In this document: positions 8,773 to 17,534 of the stretch, piece after piece
How positions within the stretch are numbered: position 1 is the first letter of the stretch
How the letters are laid out: every line of letters begins with the position of its first letter
Origin: Pseudoalteromonas citrea
GTDB lineage: Bacteria > Pseudomonadota > Gammaproteobacteria > Enterobacterales > Alteromonadaceae
DNA length: 64,000 nucleotides
NCBI RefSeq assembly: GCF_000238375.3
Contig: NZ_AHBZ03000025.1
Span: 16,915-80,914, forward strand
Reading direction: 5' to 3'
Made by a program: the position numbers and the translations under genes
The notes under the pieces: generated by a model
The model's input: the letters and a program-made list of their open reading frames with translations, nothing else
The model's database searches: none
Told to the model about the DNA's origin: nothing

Positions 8773-9327
8773 TTAGTTTTTGACGAGTTGTAAAAACTCA
8801 TTACGTGTTTTTGGGTCTTCTCGGAAGTTGCCGAGCATGACAGAGGTACGCATTTTTGAGTTTTGCTTCTCTACTCCGCGCATCATCATACACATATGTT
8901 TTGCTTCAACAATGACCCCGACTCCTTTTGCACCGGTAACTTCTTCAACAGCCTTGGCAATTTGGTGGGTGAGCTGTTCTTGGATTTGAAACCGACGCGC
9001 GTACATATCAACAATTCGGGCAAATTTAGATAAACCGAGTACTTTACCATTGGGTATGTAGGCAATGTGGCAACGACCGACAAAAGGCAACAAGTGATGC
9101 TCACACATAGAATAAAGCTCAATGTCTTGGATCAGCACCATATCATCAGCGTCAGAGGTGAATACGGCGTTATTCGTTATTTCATCGAGGGTCTCTCGAT
9201 AGCCTTTAGTAAGATACTCCATGGCTTTGGCGGCTCGTTTTGGCGTATCTAATAACCCTTCTCTATTACTATCTTCACCGACAGCTTCAATGATTTGGTG
9301 ATAACTGTTTTTGAGTTCTTCGTGCAT
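8773..9327 (-). CDS. folE: GTP cyclohydrolase I
   Basis: 184-residue cytosolic enzyme making 7,8-dihydroneopterin triphosphate from GTP, the first step of pterin synthesis. Zinc ligands are visible in [10 protein letters not shown] and in [10 protein letters not shown]; the substrate loop [19 protein letters not shown] is intact. Length is normal for the bacterial type I enzyme. It lies between folM (14 bases upstream) and folX (9 bases downstream), which suggests that this copy serves the monapterin branch; a second folE elsewhere in the genome is possible. Confidence 0.96.
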   Translation of the reverse strand: MHEELKNSYHQIIEAVGEDSNREGLLDTPKRAAKAMEYLTKGYRETLDEITNNAVFTSDADDMVLIQDIELYSMCEHHLLPFVGRCHIAYIPNGKVLGLSKFARIVDMYARRFQIQEQLTHQIAKAVEEVTGAKGVGVIVEAKHMCMMMRGVEKQNSKMRTSVMLGNFREDPKTRNEFLQLVKN

Positions 9328-9341
9328 AACAAATTCTCTAT

Positions 9342-10058
9342 CTATTTTAAGTGGCGTCCGCCATCAATTGGCAGGGTTCGGCCGGTAATGTAATTACTAT
9401 TGAGCAATAGCTCGACGCTATTGATGATTTCTCTGCACCCAGGCTCAATGGCCATGAGTGATTTTTTTAAAGTTTTTTCTTTATATTCAGACGAGTCGTG
9501 ATCGTTGAAAATAATTAAACTGGGTGCAATGGCGTTCACTTTGATATGCGGTGCAAATTTGGCAGCGAATGATTTACTTAGGTTATCAAGTGTTGCTTTG
9601 CTGGCGGCATACGCAATATGTTTCGCGCTCCCGGTTTCTACGACGTAGTCTGTTAAATGGATGATGTCAGTAATGCCGTCGTGCGCCAGTAGTAGGTCAC
9701 TTAATGCCATATTGAGCAAATAAGGCACCTTGGCATGAATACGGATCATATTATCAAATAAGGTGTTGTAGTCAGGGTTTTGCCCTTCACAATCCCAACT
9801 AGAGGCGTTGTGTATGATGGCTTTTAAGCTGTTTGTATGTTTTTTTATCGTTGCCACAAGTATGTTGACGGCGTCAGGATCGTCGAAGTTACTCTCTATA
9901 CATACCACACCTTGCTGTTCGAGCTCGTCGATGATGGTGTGCCGAGTACGGTAAGTCATGATGACAGGTTGTTTATTGGTAACAAAGTGTTGAACAAGCG
10001 CTAAGCCAATACGCTGTGCGGCACCAGTGATCAAAATTGGAGCGGTCATTAAAGCCAT
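9342..10058 (-). CDS. folM: Dihydromonapterin reductase (short-chain dehydrogenase)
   Basis: About 238-residue SDR enzyme reducing dihydromonapterin to tetrahydromonapterin with NADPH. It starts [16 protein letters not shown] (nucleotide-binding TGxxxRIG), keeps HNASSWDCE, the catalytic YAASKA, and [12 protein letters not shown], and ends [14 protein letters not shown], all features of FolM rather than a generic SDR. I start at the ATG at 10058; an upstream in-frame extension to 10244 has no homology to the family and overlaps a hairpin. First gene of the folM-folE-folX group. Confidence 0.92.
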   Translation of the reverse strand: MALMTAPILITGAAQRIGLALVQHFVTNKQPVIMTYRTRHTIIDELEQQGVVCIESNFDDPDAVNILVATIKKHTNSLKAIIHNASSWDCEGQNPDYNTLFDNMIRIHAKVPYLLNMALSDLLLAHDGITDIIHLTDYVVETGSAKHIAYAASKATLDNLSKSFAAKFAPHIKVNAIAPSLIIFNDHDSSEYKEKTLKKSLMAIEPGCREIINSVELLLNSNYITGRTLPIDGGRHLK

Positions 10059-10204
10059 ACACCTATAAATAAAAAATGTTAATAGCTTAACTATAACGTA
10101 ATTTATCCACCTTGTTTTACTTTGTTGATCAGTGAGTTGATGGGTATTATGAAAATATAGAGACAGCGATATGAAATTTTTGCGTTTTATGGCTTTGGAG
10201 GTGG

Positions 10205-10246
10205 CTGTGCGAAGCGTGCAGTCATCAGAAATGACGCTTCGCACAG
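10205..10246 (-). terminator. Long hairpin after the S9 peptidase gene
   Basis: CTGTGCGAAGC at 10205-10215 pairs with GCTTCGCACAG at 10236-10246, and an inner GTCAT/ATGAC stem extends it. It begins 5 bases after the peptidase stop on the minus strand. There is no T run, so it is either a weak or Rho-assisted terminator or an RNA-stabilising hairpin. Confidence 0.55.
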
Positions 10247-10250
10247 TGGA

Positions 10251-12200
10251 CTATTTTGCTTTTAAATGGGTGTCAAAAAAGGTTAAAAATGCCGTGAGTG
10301 TGGTATGCCGATGTGCTTGGTAGCTTAAATGGTGATTACCTGATTCGAGCTCAATATATTGAACTGCTTTTTTTGCATCGAGTAAGTCATCATACATGCG
10401 ACGACTATGGCTGACAGGCACGACCTTATCATCTTCCCCATGGATTAATAATATAGGGCGTTTTATTGCTGTAATATTATTGATGGGCGAATTGCTTTCT
10501 AATTTGTCATCATCGTCACCAAATTGCTTCTCTACAACCTCTCTATTGGTATAGTAGCGTGCACGTGACACAACGGACTCTAAGTCCATCACGCCTGCAA
10601 AACTGGCGGCGCATTTAAATGTTTCAGGATGTTTGACCACCGCCATCACGGCAGCATAACCGCCGTAACTTCCCCCACCGACACAAATCTGATCTTTATT
10701 TGCAATTTCCTGTTTGATTAAGTAGTGAGCTGCATCTTGTAAATCATTTTGCATTGCTTCTCCCCACGCTCCCATTGCTGCTTGCGCAAACTCATACCCA
10801 TAGCCATATGAGCCTCTAAAATTAGGCTGGAACACAGCATAGCCGCGACTTGCAAAGAGCTCCGACCAATAGTCAAAGTCAGCATAATCGCGCGCCATAG
10901 GCCCACCATGCGGTAAAATAATTGTGGGGTATGGTGCACTATTGGTGCTAGCACTAGGTGGTAATGTTAGATACCCCTCGATGGTTAGACCATCACGTGC
11001 TTTATAACTATGGCGTTGTTTACCTAAATAGGTCGCATCTTGTATGTCTGGGTATTGAGGTGCAAATAAATATAGTGACTGGGCTTTACGCTGCCCTAAA
11101 TAATAGGTGCCAGAGTCAGCATTTGAACTAGAGTACAAAACATAGGTATCGCCATCTTGGCTTTTATCTAAGATCACATTGTGTGCATTTGGCAATGCAC
11201 TAGATAAGGCTGTTTGCAGGCTTTTATATTCTTCATCCCAATATATGCGACTCCCCTCAGTATTTGAGTGTGAAAAGCCATTTACCTTGCCGGTTATTTG
11301 AGAGTATAAAATGGTGCCATCGACATCATAGTCCGGGTCGGCAAAAATAAGTTCACGGCTTTGAGGTTGACTGACTTTGGTTTTAAATAGTGCTTTCTTT
11401 CCTTCATGGTTGGCTTTTATATATAACGTGTCGCCATCCTGTCCAAAGCCTAATATTGTTACTCGCTCTGGTGAAAAAACATCAAATTGATACAGCGGTT
11501 TATCATGCAAACTGTTTTTATCACGGTCATAGAGAATATAGGAGATGGTGGTGTCTTTGAGTTTGTAGCCAATACGTACATTGCCTTGTCTATCAGCTAT
11601 CCAGTCTGAGATATTACGTCTTGGCCTTAAAATTCGTTCTCTGCGTTTGGTATCCACATTGACTTTAAAAACGGTGGGTCTATTCACGGTGTCAAAATCA
11701 ACAGCCACTAGAATATGCTTAGGATCATTTGGCAGCATACTAATCACATTATCTTGAAATTGTGCTGCATTACTGACATTACGATTACGGGTGGGCAGTA
11801 AGTTTTCTAGCTTTTTAGTGCCATTGAGATCAAATTTAAAGAGCTGCGTTGAGTGATACTTTAGTAACCGCTGCCTTTGTGTGTAACCGGCAGCAACAAT
11901 TAAGGTGTTGTTATTGGCCCAGTCGTACCAATTTAAAGTAACTTCTTTATTGTCTGACTTTAAAACAGGCAGTGTTTCTTGGGTTTTTAAATTGGTTATA
12001 TTTAAAACCAAGGTACCTTGATAGTTTTGCACAAAGGCTAAGTGAGTACCATTGGGTGATAAATCAACCTGACTCACCAATGGTAAACTTGTATAAGCTG
12101 CTATGGGTGCTTGTGATGGTTCAGGTGTTTTGGGTTGTTCAGCAGCCTGTGCGTGTGGTGCTGATGAAATAAACAGGAGTGTGAATATGACGCGTAACAT
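10251..12200 (-). CDS. S9 family (prolyl oligopeptidase-type) serine peptidase
   Basis: 649-residue exported peptidase: signal peptide (about 1-19, ending AQAA), an N-terminal beta-propeller-like region (about 30-380), then an alpha/beta-hydrolase domain. The catalytic Ser511 is in GGGSYGGYA, the Asp lies in HGEDDKVVP (about 590) and the His in SGNHHLSY (about 623). These are the hallmarks of acylaminoacyl- and dipeptidyl-peptidase relatives that cut short peptides in the periplasm or outside. The start has a GAGGGAA ribosome site. It lies upstream of folM on the same strand but a 192-base gap and a hairpin separate them. Confidence 0.93.
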   Translation of the reverse strand: MLRVIFTLLFISSAPHAQAAEQPKTPEPSQAPIAAYTSLPLVSQVDLSPNGTHLAFVQNYQGTLVLNITNLKTQETLPVLKSDNKEVTLNWYDWANNNTLIVAAGYTQRQRLLKYHSTQLFKFDLNGTKKLENLLPTRNRNVSNAAQFQDNVISMLPNDPKHILVAVDFDTVNRPTVFKVNVDTKRRERILRPRRNISDWIADRQGNVRIGYKLKDTTISYILYDRDKNSLHDKPLYQFDVFSPERVTILGFGQDGDTLYIKANHEGKKALFKTKVSQPQSRELIFADPDYDVDGTILYSQITGKVNGFSHSNTEGSRIYWDEEYKSLQTALSSALPNAHNVILDKSQDGDTYVLYSSSNADSGTYYLGQRKAQSLYLFAPQYPDIQDATYLGKQRHSYKARDGLTIEGYLTLPPSASTNSAPYPTIILPHGGPMARDYADFDYWSELFASRGYAVFQPNFRGSYGYGYEFAQAAMGAWGEAMQNDLQDAAHYLIKQEIANKDQICVGGGSYGGYAAVMAVVKHPETFKCAASFAGVMDLESVVSRARYYTNREVVEKQFGDDDDKLESNSPINNITAIKRPILLIHGEDDKVVPVSHSRRMYDDLLDAKKAVQYIELESGNHHLSYQAHRHTTLTAFLTFFDTHLKAK

Positions 12201-12280
12201 GTTCCCTCTTTTGCTCGCTAAAACGGAAAAAAGAGGGAGATTGTCATGGTTATAAGCACGTCACAAGTATTTTTTATCGC

Positions 12281-13111
12281 TTAATCATAAATAGTGGGGA
12301 TGGGTTGACGCTTGTGTTGCGTGCGCTTATAAATGTCTATCAGTTTATTATTTACCTGCTCTGACACCGTTTTACCTTCTAAAAAGTCATCGATTTCTTC
12401 ATAGCTCAAACCCAGCGCTTCTTCATCGGTTAAGCCTGGACGATCACATTCTAAATCAGCTGTCGGGGCTTTATTGACCAACTCTGCGGGGGCATTTAAG
12501 TGCGCAGCGATTGCTCTAACTTGGCGTTTTGATAAGCCAAATAAAGGCGCTAAGTCACATGCACCATCGCCAAATTTAGTATAAAAACCTGTGATATTTT
12601 CGGCGCTGTGATCTGTACCAACAACTAACCCTTTGCTTAATCCCGCTATTTCATATTGTGCAACCATACGTTGACGAGCTTTGACGTTGCCTTTAACAAA
12701 ATCAATGGCAGACTCAGGCGGTAATGAAAGCTCAGATTCGGCCATTGCCGCCATTGCCTGTTCGTGCATAGCGTCAGCAGCAGGTTGAATATTAACCGTG
12801 ATTCGTTTACTTGGTTGAATAAATGTTAAGGCTAATTGTGCTTCATCTTCATCAGCTTGCACGCCGTAAGGTAAGCGCATTGCAATAAATTGATAGTGAG
12901 CACCTTTAGATTGTTCATTAAGTTCATCTATTGCAAGCTGGCATAGCCGACCACAGGTTGAAGAGTCTACTCCTCCGCTGATCCCTAATACGAGGGTGAC
13001 ACAATGCGCATCGACTAAACGTTGTTTAATAAAGTTCACGCGGCGAGTGACTTCAAAAGCAGCGTCTATTTCAGGTTGGACTTTCATTTCTGCCAAAATG
13101 GTTTGGCGCAT
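12281..13111 (-). CDS. nadE: Ammonia-dependent NAD+ synthetase
   Basis: 276-residue cytosolic enzyme that amidates deamido-NAD to NAD, the last step of NAD synthesis. The ATP pyrophosphatase loop SGGVDS is at residues 45-50; [40 protein letters not shown] and KAPTADLE follow in the family order. It has no glutaminase domain, so it uses ammonia. The ATG at 13111 has GAGGAAG five bases upstream and matches the E. coli N-terminus; an upstream TTG at 13132 is less likely. Confidence 0.96.
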   Translation of the reverse strand: MRQTILAEMKVQPEIDAAFEVTRRVNFIKQRLVDAHCVTLVLGISGGVDSSTCGRLCQLAIDELNEQSKGAHYQFIAMRLPYGVQADEDEAQLALTFIQPSKRITVNIQPAADAMHEQAMAAMAESELSLPPESAIDFVKGNVKARQRMVAQYEIAGLSKGLVVGTDHSAENITGFYTKFGDGACDLAPLFGLSKRQVRAIAAHLNAPAELVNKAPTADLECDRPGLTDEEALGLSYEEIDDFLEGKTVSEQVNNKLIDIYKRTQHKRQPIPTIYD

Positions 13112-13171
13112 AGCGACTTCCTCAATTACCAATTATTGCAAAGTGTTATTATGTTTTTATCTGGCTTGAAA

Positions 13172-13798
13172 TTAAAGCCCTAAATGTTGTTTTATTGCTG
13201 CGAGTTCCTGCTTTAATTGCGAGATTTCATCGACTAGAGAATCTAATTCAGAATTTGAGAGTTGTGGCTTTTCGATAGACGCTTGGATCGGTAAAGAGGA
13301 GCCTTCATCCCCAAGTAAATGCTGATAGCGGCTCTCTCGCTTACCAGGTTCTCGTTCGAGTTTGCACACTAACTCTTGTTCTAACATTGCTGTTAAGGTG
13401 TTTTCTACGTCACTGACATTACTGAAGTCGGTGAGCCGTGCGGAACGTGTACGCAGTTCGCCTGGTGTTTGCGGGCCGCGTAGAAATAAAATACATAACA
13501 CAGCACGTTGCTGCTCACTTAACTGTAAGCTACTAAATTCGGTATTACAGAAGCGGTGGCTGTACTTATTGACACGTCCTGATACCCCTTCGTCGAGCAG
13601 CACAACGCGTTTTTGTTCTAATTGCGTTAATGTATCTAATACGTCAGATTCACTCAGCGTGAGTACCGGCTCTCTGTTAGACTTTTGATTACATGCATTC
13701 GTTAATGCATTAAGTGACAAAGGGTAATGCTCTGGTGTTGTCGTCTGTTTTTCGAGTAGGCATCCGATGACCCGTTGTTCATTTGGCGTGAATTCCAT
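13172..13798 (-). CDS. YceH family protein (DUF480)
   Basis: 208-residue protein made of two winged-helix-like domains. It has the family signature at its start (ERVIGCLLEKQTTTPEHYPL, NACNQKSNREPV) and LFLRGPQTPGELRTRS in the second domain, then a short C-terminal coiled coil (DEISQLKQELAAIKQHL). The fold suggests nucleic-acid binding but the role is unknown. It follows the hybrid kinase gene by 15 bases and precedes nadE by 60, so the three may share a transcript. Confidence 0.9.
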   Translation of the reverse strand: MEFTPNEQRVIGCLLEKQTTTPEHYPLSLNALTNACNQKSNREPVLTLSESDVLDTLTQLEQKRVVLLDEGVSGRVNKYSHRFCNTEFSSLQLSEQQRAVLCILFLRGPQTPGELRTRSARLTDFSNVSDVENTLTAMLEQELVCKLEREPGKRESRYQHLLGDEGSSLPIQASIEKPQLSNSELDSLVDEISQLKQELAAIKQHLGL

Positions 13799-13813
13799 AT
13801 CGTTGTTCCTATC

Positions 13814-16800
13814 TTATTGATTTATCAACTTTACGCTATCAGTGGATATTTTACTAACATCTTGTGTCCATTTTCGTAGTGCGGCTTCTAGGTCATTAAA
13901 CTCGATAGGCTTACTTAAGTAATCATCCATGCCAGCCGCTAAGCATTTTTCACGATCGCCTTGCATTGCATTTGCCGTTAAAGCGATGATTGATGTGGAC
14001 TGATGTTGTTTCCCAGCGACACCTTGGCGGATTTGCCCTGTGGTCTGATAGCCATCTAATTCTGGCATTTGGCAATCCATAAGGATCACGTCATATGGTG
14101 TGGGTTGCTGTTTCAAGTGTTCAATGGCGAGGTGGCCATTATCGATACAGATAGGCGTGATATCTAGCCGTTTTAACAGTGCGAGGGCGACGACTTGATT
14201 TACTTTATTATCTTCAACCAAAAGAATTGAGGCATTAATTGCGCCTTTTTGTCTTGATGAGTCAGGCGCTTTTTGTTTGCTTAAAGTGCAGAGTTTCAAG
14301 GCATTAGCTGGCGTGAGTGGCCGCAGAAAAATAAGGTCAGGGTTTAGGTATGTCAGTTTTTTGTTATTGCCAAGGCGATTACTTATCAAGGCAAAACGGC
14401 TTCCCGGTTGTTTGAGAATGCCTTTCAATTGAGCGCGTTGTGCGTCAGAAGCGTCGACGATTATGGATTCGGCAATAATAATCGCAGGTGATCTGAACCG
14501 TGTTTCTTGCAATAAAGATAGCGCTGCGGGTAAATTTTCAAAATGTTCACTGGGTATTCTCCAAGCGTCTAACAAATGATGTGCCGCGAGCTCATGTTGT
14601 TGATGCGGGTCTACAATACATAACCCGTCACATTCTGTATCAAGCGGCGCAATTTCTTTGGCGTCATGTAAGTCGATATAGAAAGTAAATGTACTGCCCA
14701 CACTTAATTTACTATAAGCATTAAGTGCTCCGCCTAGCAGCTCACATAATTGTCGTGCGATTGTAAGCCCAAGACCTGTGCCGCCAAATCGGCGCGTAGT
14801 GGATGGATCTGCTTGAGTAAATGAATCAAATATTTTGTCGAGTTGGGTTTTACTTATGCCCACACCGGTATCTTCAACACTGCACCATAAACGCAGGGAT
14901 TTAGACTGCTGCTCGGTATAGCATGTTAGGGTGACTTTGCCATGTTCGGTGAACTTGATTGCATTGCTCAATAAATTATTGAGTATTTGCTTAAGGCGAT
15001 GAGGATCGGTTTTAGCAAATTGTGCTTTCATATTGCGACTATCGATGAATAATTCAGTGCTTTGCTCTAGGGCTTTGGGGGCAAAATTGCTGACACTGTC
15101 ACTGAGAATTTGTATTAAATTACATTCGACCAACTCAATATCAAGCTTGCCAGCTTCAATTTTGGAAAAGTCGAGAATATCATTAATAATAGTTAGCAAC
15201 GATCCTGCTGAGCTTTGTGCGAGTCCAAGGTGATGGCGTTGAGATTGGTTCAACTCGGTATTGAGCACGATATCAAGCATGCCTAAAATCCCGTTCATGG
15301 GTGTACGGATCTCATGGCTCATACTGGCTAGAAAGTCAGCTTTGATTTTGGCAGATTGTTCAGCAATTTCTTTAGCCAGTACTGCTTGTTGTTTTGCTTT
15401 TTGCTGTTCTTGGCTTGCAAATAAACTACCGAGCATGGCTGATATAGCACGTATAAAACGCTCGTCACTATGACCCCAGTCAGGGTTAGGCAGGGTATAT
15501 TCGGCACACAATAACCCAATGATTTGACCTTTATAGGTAATTGCACAGCCAAGCAAAGCATTGACTTCAAAAGGCCCTAAATAATGTTCACTTAGTCCTA
15601 AGGTACATTCATGACTATGCGCGAAATTTGCGTTGATTAGCTGATTTTTTTGTACCTGCGAGAATAGCTCCGAAAGGTTGCTTTTGCGCCATGGAGGGAA
15701 GTGTTGTAGATTGTCTTGGCGAGTGTTACTGAAGCAGCTAGGGATCAGCAAGGTACTTTCTTCGTTAAATATCCATATACTTGCTCTCGATGCATCAAGC
15801 CCTTGGCAAATAGCGTCTACCGCCACATTCTGTGCGCTATCTATGCGATTGTTTAACACCGCATCATGGCTGCTAAGCTGCGCTAATAGCTCATTGTTTC
15901 TGGCTATTTTATCATGCTCTATTTCCATGTGCTTTCGGGTTTGAATATTTTGCACTGAGCCAAAAATCTCGTAAGTCCAGTTTTTATACCGATTGGCTTT
16001 GCCTTTCATCAAAATCCAGCGCTCTCGGCCTTGTGCTGTAATAATAATAAGCTCTTCTTCAAAGTCGGTACCCTGCTTAATGGCTTGCTCTATCGCCTGT
16101 TGAAAGCTTCGTCGATGCTTTCCCTCTTTGAAAAATTCAGTGGAACTCATCCAAGTTGCTTGATAATGATCAGACACTTCAAATATTTGCTTAGTGACCT
16201 CTGACCAACTAATATCGCGTGTTTTTAAATCTACGGACCATGCGCCAACCTCTGCAAGGCTACCCATGCTGGTTAAGGTTTGTGAGTTATCATGTAATTG
16301 TTTAATGAGTTTGTTAAAGAAGATAAATGCCGCAACAAAAAGCAATATAATAGTCAACAGCGCAAGACGAAAAGGCCAAATTGCAGCTACTTCAGGCTCC
16401 CAGCCAAATCGAGGCACTGCATATAGCTGCCACTTTCCTGATGCTACCGAAATACTGAATGAGAGCGGTTGTAAACTTAAAATTCCCTTATCGCCATAGA
16501 AGAACTCACCTAATTCTCCTCGTCCATTTTTTCCACGTATCGCAATACGGTAATTGCTGTCTAACAGATCCAAGTTCACTTGCTTAAAAAGCTTTTTCAT
16601 ATCAATGACAACCGAAAGTAAGCCCCAGAATGTGTCATCAGCATAGTATACCGGTACCCGTGCGATTAGAGCTTCACCGCCTTGAATCAGAGTGAGTGGG
16701 CCTGCCAGCACAATTTGCTTACTGTCACGGGCCTTTATTGCATCTTTACTCTGTATGGGGTGTGTTAAGTAATTTAGGCCTAAGGCTTTCTCATTGCCTT

Positions 16801-17161
16801 TAAGGGGGTAAGTCATACTGAGTATCATATTAGGCGCAGCACCGAGGTTACGGAGTATATTGCTCGAGCGAAATAGCGGTTTTGCTATCTGCTCAAACTG
16901 CGCTTGATCGAGGTCTTTTTCGTTGGTAAGAGCGATAGCTAGGCCACGTACTAGCTGAATATTAGCCGCGAGTGCTCCTTCAATTTGAGTGCGGTACACA
17001 TTGACTTCTTCATATGCTCTGTTGCGCTCCACTTCGATGAGGCGGTGGGAGTTGACATTATCAACATACCAGCCAAAACATAGTACTGTGCATAAAACAA
17101 ACCAGTAGCCTAGCTTTATCGAGCGAGCTTTCCTTGGCGTATGTAATTGAGAATCGAGCAT
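13814..17161 (-). CDS. CHASE-PAS-GAF hybrid sensor histidine kinase with receiver domain
   Basis: About 1115-residue membrane kinase. Order: first membrane segment (about 18-32), periplasmic CHASE sensor (about 65-245), second membrane segment (about 263-283), PAS (about 300-405), GAF-like domain (about 440-580), HisKA with phospho-accepting His616 in SMSHEIRTPMNG, HATPase_c (NNLLSNAIKF, DTGVGIS, GGTGLGLTI), a region about 845-950 that looks like a decayed receiver, and a true receiver with Asp1029 in VILMDCQMPELDG. No Hpt domain is present, so a separate phosphotransfer protein is expected. The ATG at 17161 has AGGAT upstream; an ATG at 17185 has no site. Ligand unknown. Confidence 0.9.
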   Translation of the reverse strand: MLDSQLHTPRKARSIKLGYWFVLCTVLCFGWYVDNVNSHRLIEVERNRAYEEVNVYRTQIEGALAANIQLVRGLAIALTNEKDLDQAQFEQIAKPLFRSSNILRNLGAAPNMILSMTYPLKGNEKALGLNYLTHPIQSKDAIKARDSKQIVLAGPLTLIQGGEALIARVPVYYADDTFWGLLSVVIDMKKLFKQVNLDLLDSNYRIAIRGKNGRGELGEFFYGDKGILSLQPLSFSISVASGKWQLYAVPRFGWEPEVAAIWPFRLALLTIILLFVAAFIFFNKLIKQLHDNSQTLTSMGSLAEVGAWSVDLKTRDISWSEVTKQIFEVSDHYQATWMSSTEFFKEGKHRRSFQQAIEQAIKQGTDFEEELIIITAQGRERWILMKGKANRYKNWTYEIFGSVQNIQTRKHMEIEHDKIARNNELLAQLSSHDAVLNNRIDSAQNVAVDAICQGLDASRASIWIFNEESTLLIPSCFSNTRQDNLQHFPPWRKSNLSELFSQVQKNQLINANFAHSHECTLGLSEHYLGPFEVNALLGCAITYKGQIIGLLCAEYTLPNPDWGHSDERFIRAISAMLGSLFASQEQQKAKQQAVLAKEIAEQSAKIKADFLASMSHEIRTPMNGILGMLDIVLNTELNQSQRHHLGLAQSSAGSLLTIINDILDFSKIEAGKLDIELVECNLIQILSDSVSNFAPKALEQSTELFIDSRNMKAQFAKTDPHRLKQILNNLLSNAIKFTEHGKVTLTCYTEQQSKSLRLWCSVEDTGVGISKTQLDKIFDSFTQADPSTTRRFGGTGLGLTIARQLCELLGGALNAYSKLSVGSTFTFYIDLHDAKEIAPLDTECDGLCIVDPHQQHELAAHHLLDAWRIPSEHFENLPAALSLLQETRFRSPAIIIAESIIVDASDAQRAQLKGILKQPGSRFALISNRLGNNKKLTYLNPDLIFLRPLTPANALKLCTLSKQKAPDSSRQKGAINASILLVEDNKVNQVVALALLKRLDITPICIDNGHLAIEHLKQQPTPYDVILMDCQMPELDGYQTTGQIRQGVAGKQHQSTSIIALTANAMQGDREKCLAAGMDDYLSKPIEFNDLEAALRKWTQDVSKISTDSVKLINQ

Positions 17162-17534
17162 TACCAAACTTATCCTGCTGAGCATCCATTAACTATAGTT
17201 TAGCCAATAGAGAAGCAAACGTTAGCGAGTTAATTAAACTCTCTGGTAGTGCTTGATTATTTTGTATTGAGTGAATCTCGACTAAGCCCTAACTTATATC
17301 ACTTTATTAATCGTATTCGTGCTCCTCATCGGTTATATGAGTCAGTAAATGAACTAGAAATTCCCTAAATAAAAGAAAGAAGTAGCGAAATTTTAGCGTT
17401 GTTACTAAGCTATTTTTTTACCACAATATTTGAACAGGTATTGAACGCCATAGATATTACAATTGTTTAGACATATCAACTTCACATTTATGTGGTTATG
17501 ATGAAAATACACACAGAATAATAAGGACGAAGAG
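17162..17534. other. Intergenic region between divergent genes
   Basis: This gap separates the minus-strand hybrid kinase from the plus-strand acylase and should carry both promoters. I found no convincing hexamer pair, RNA gene or ORF of note. Confidence 0.6.

Noticed and set aside
15261-16499. Several antisense open frames in the CHASE kinase
   Set aside because: The minus-strand kinase has continuous domain matches across the whole stretch.
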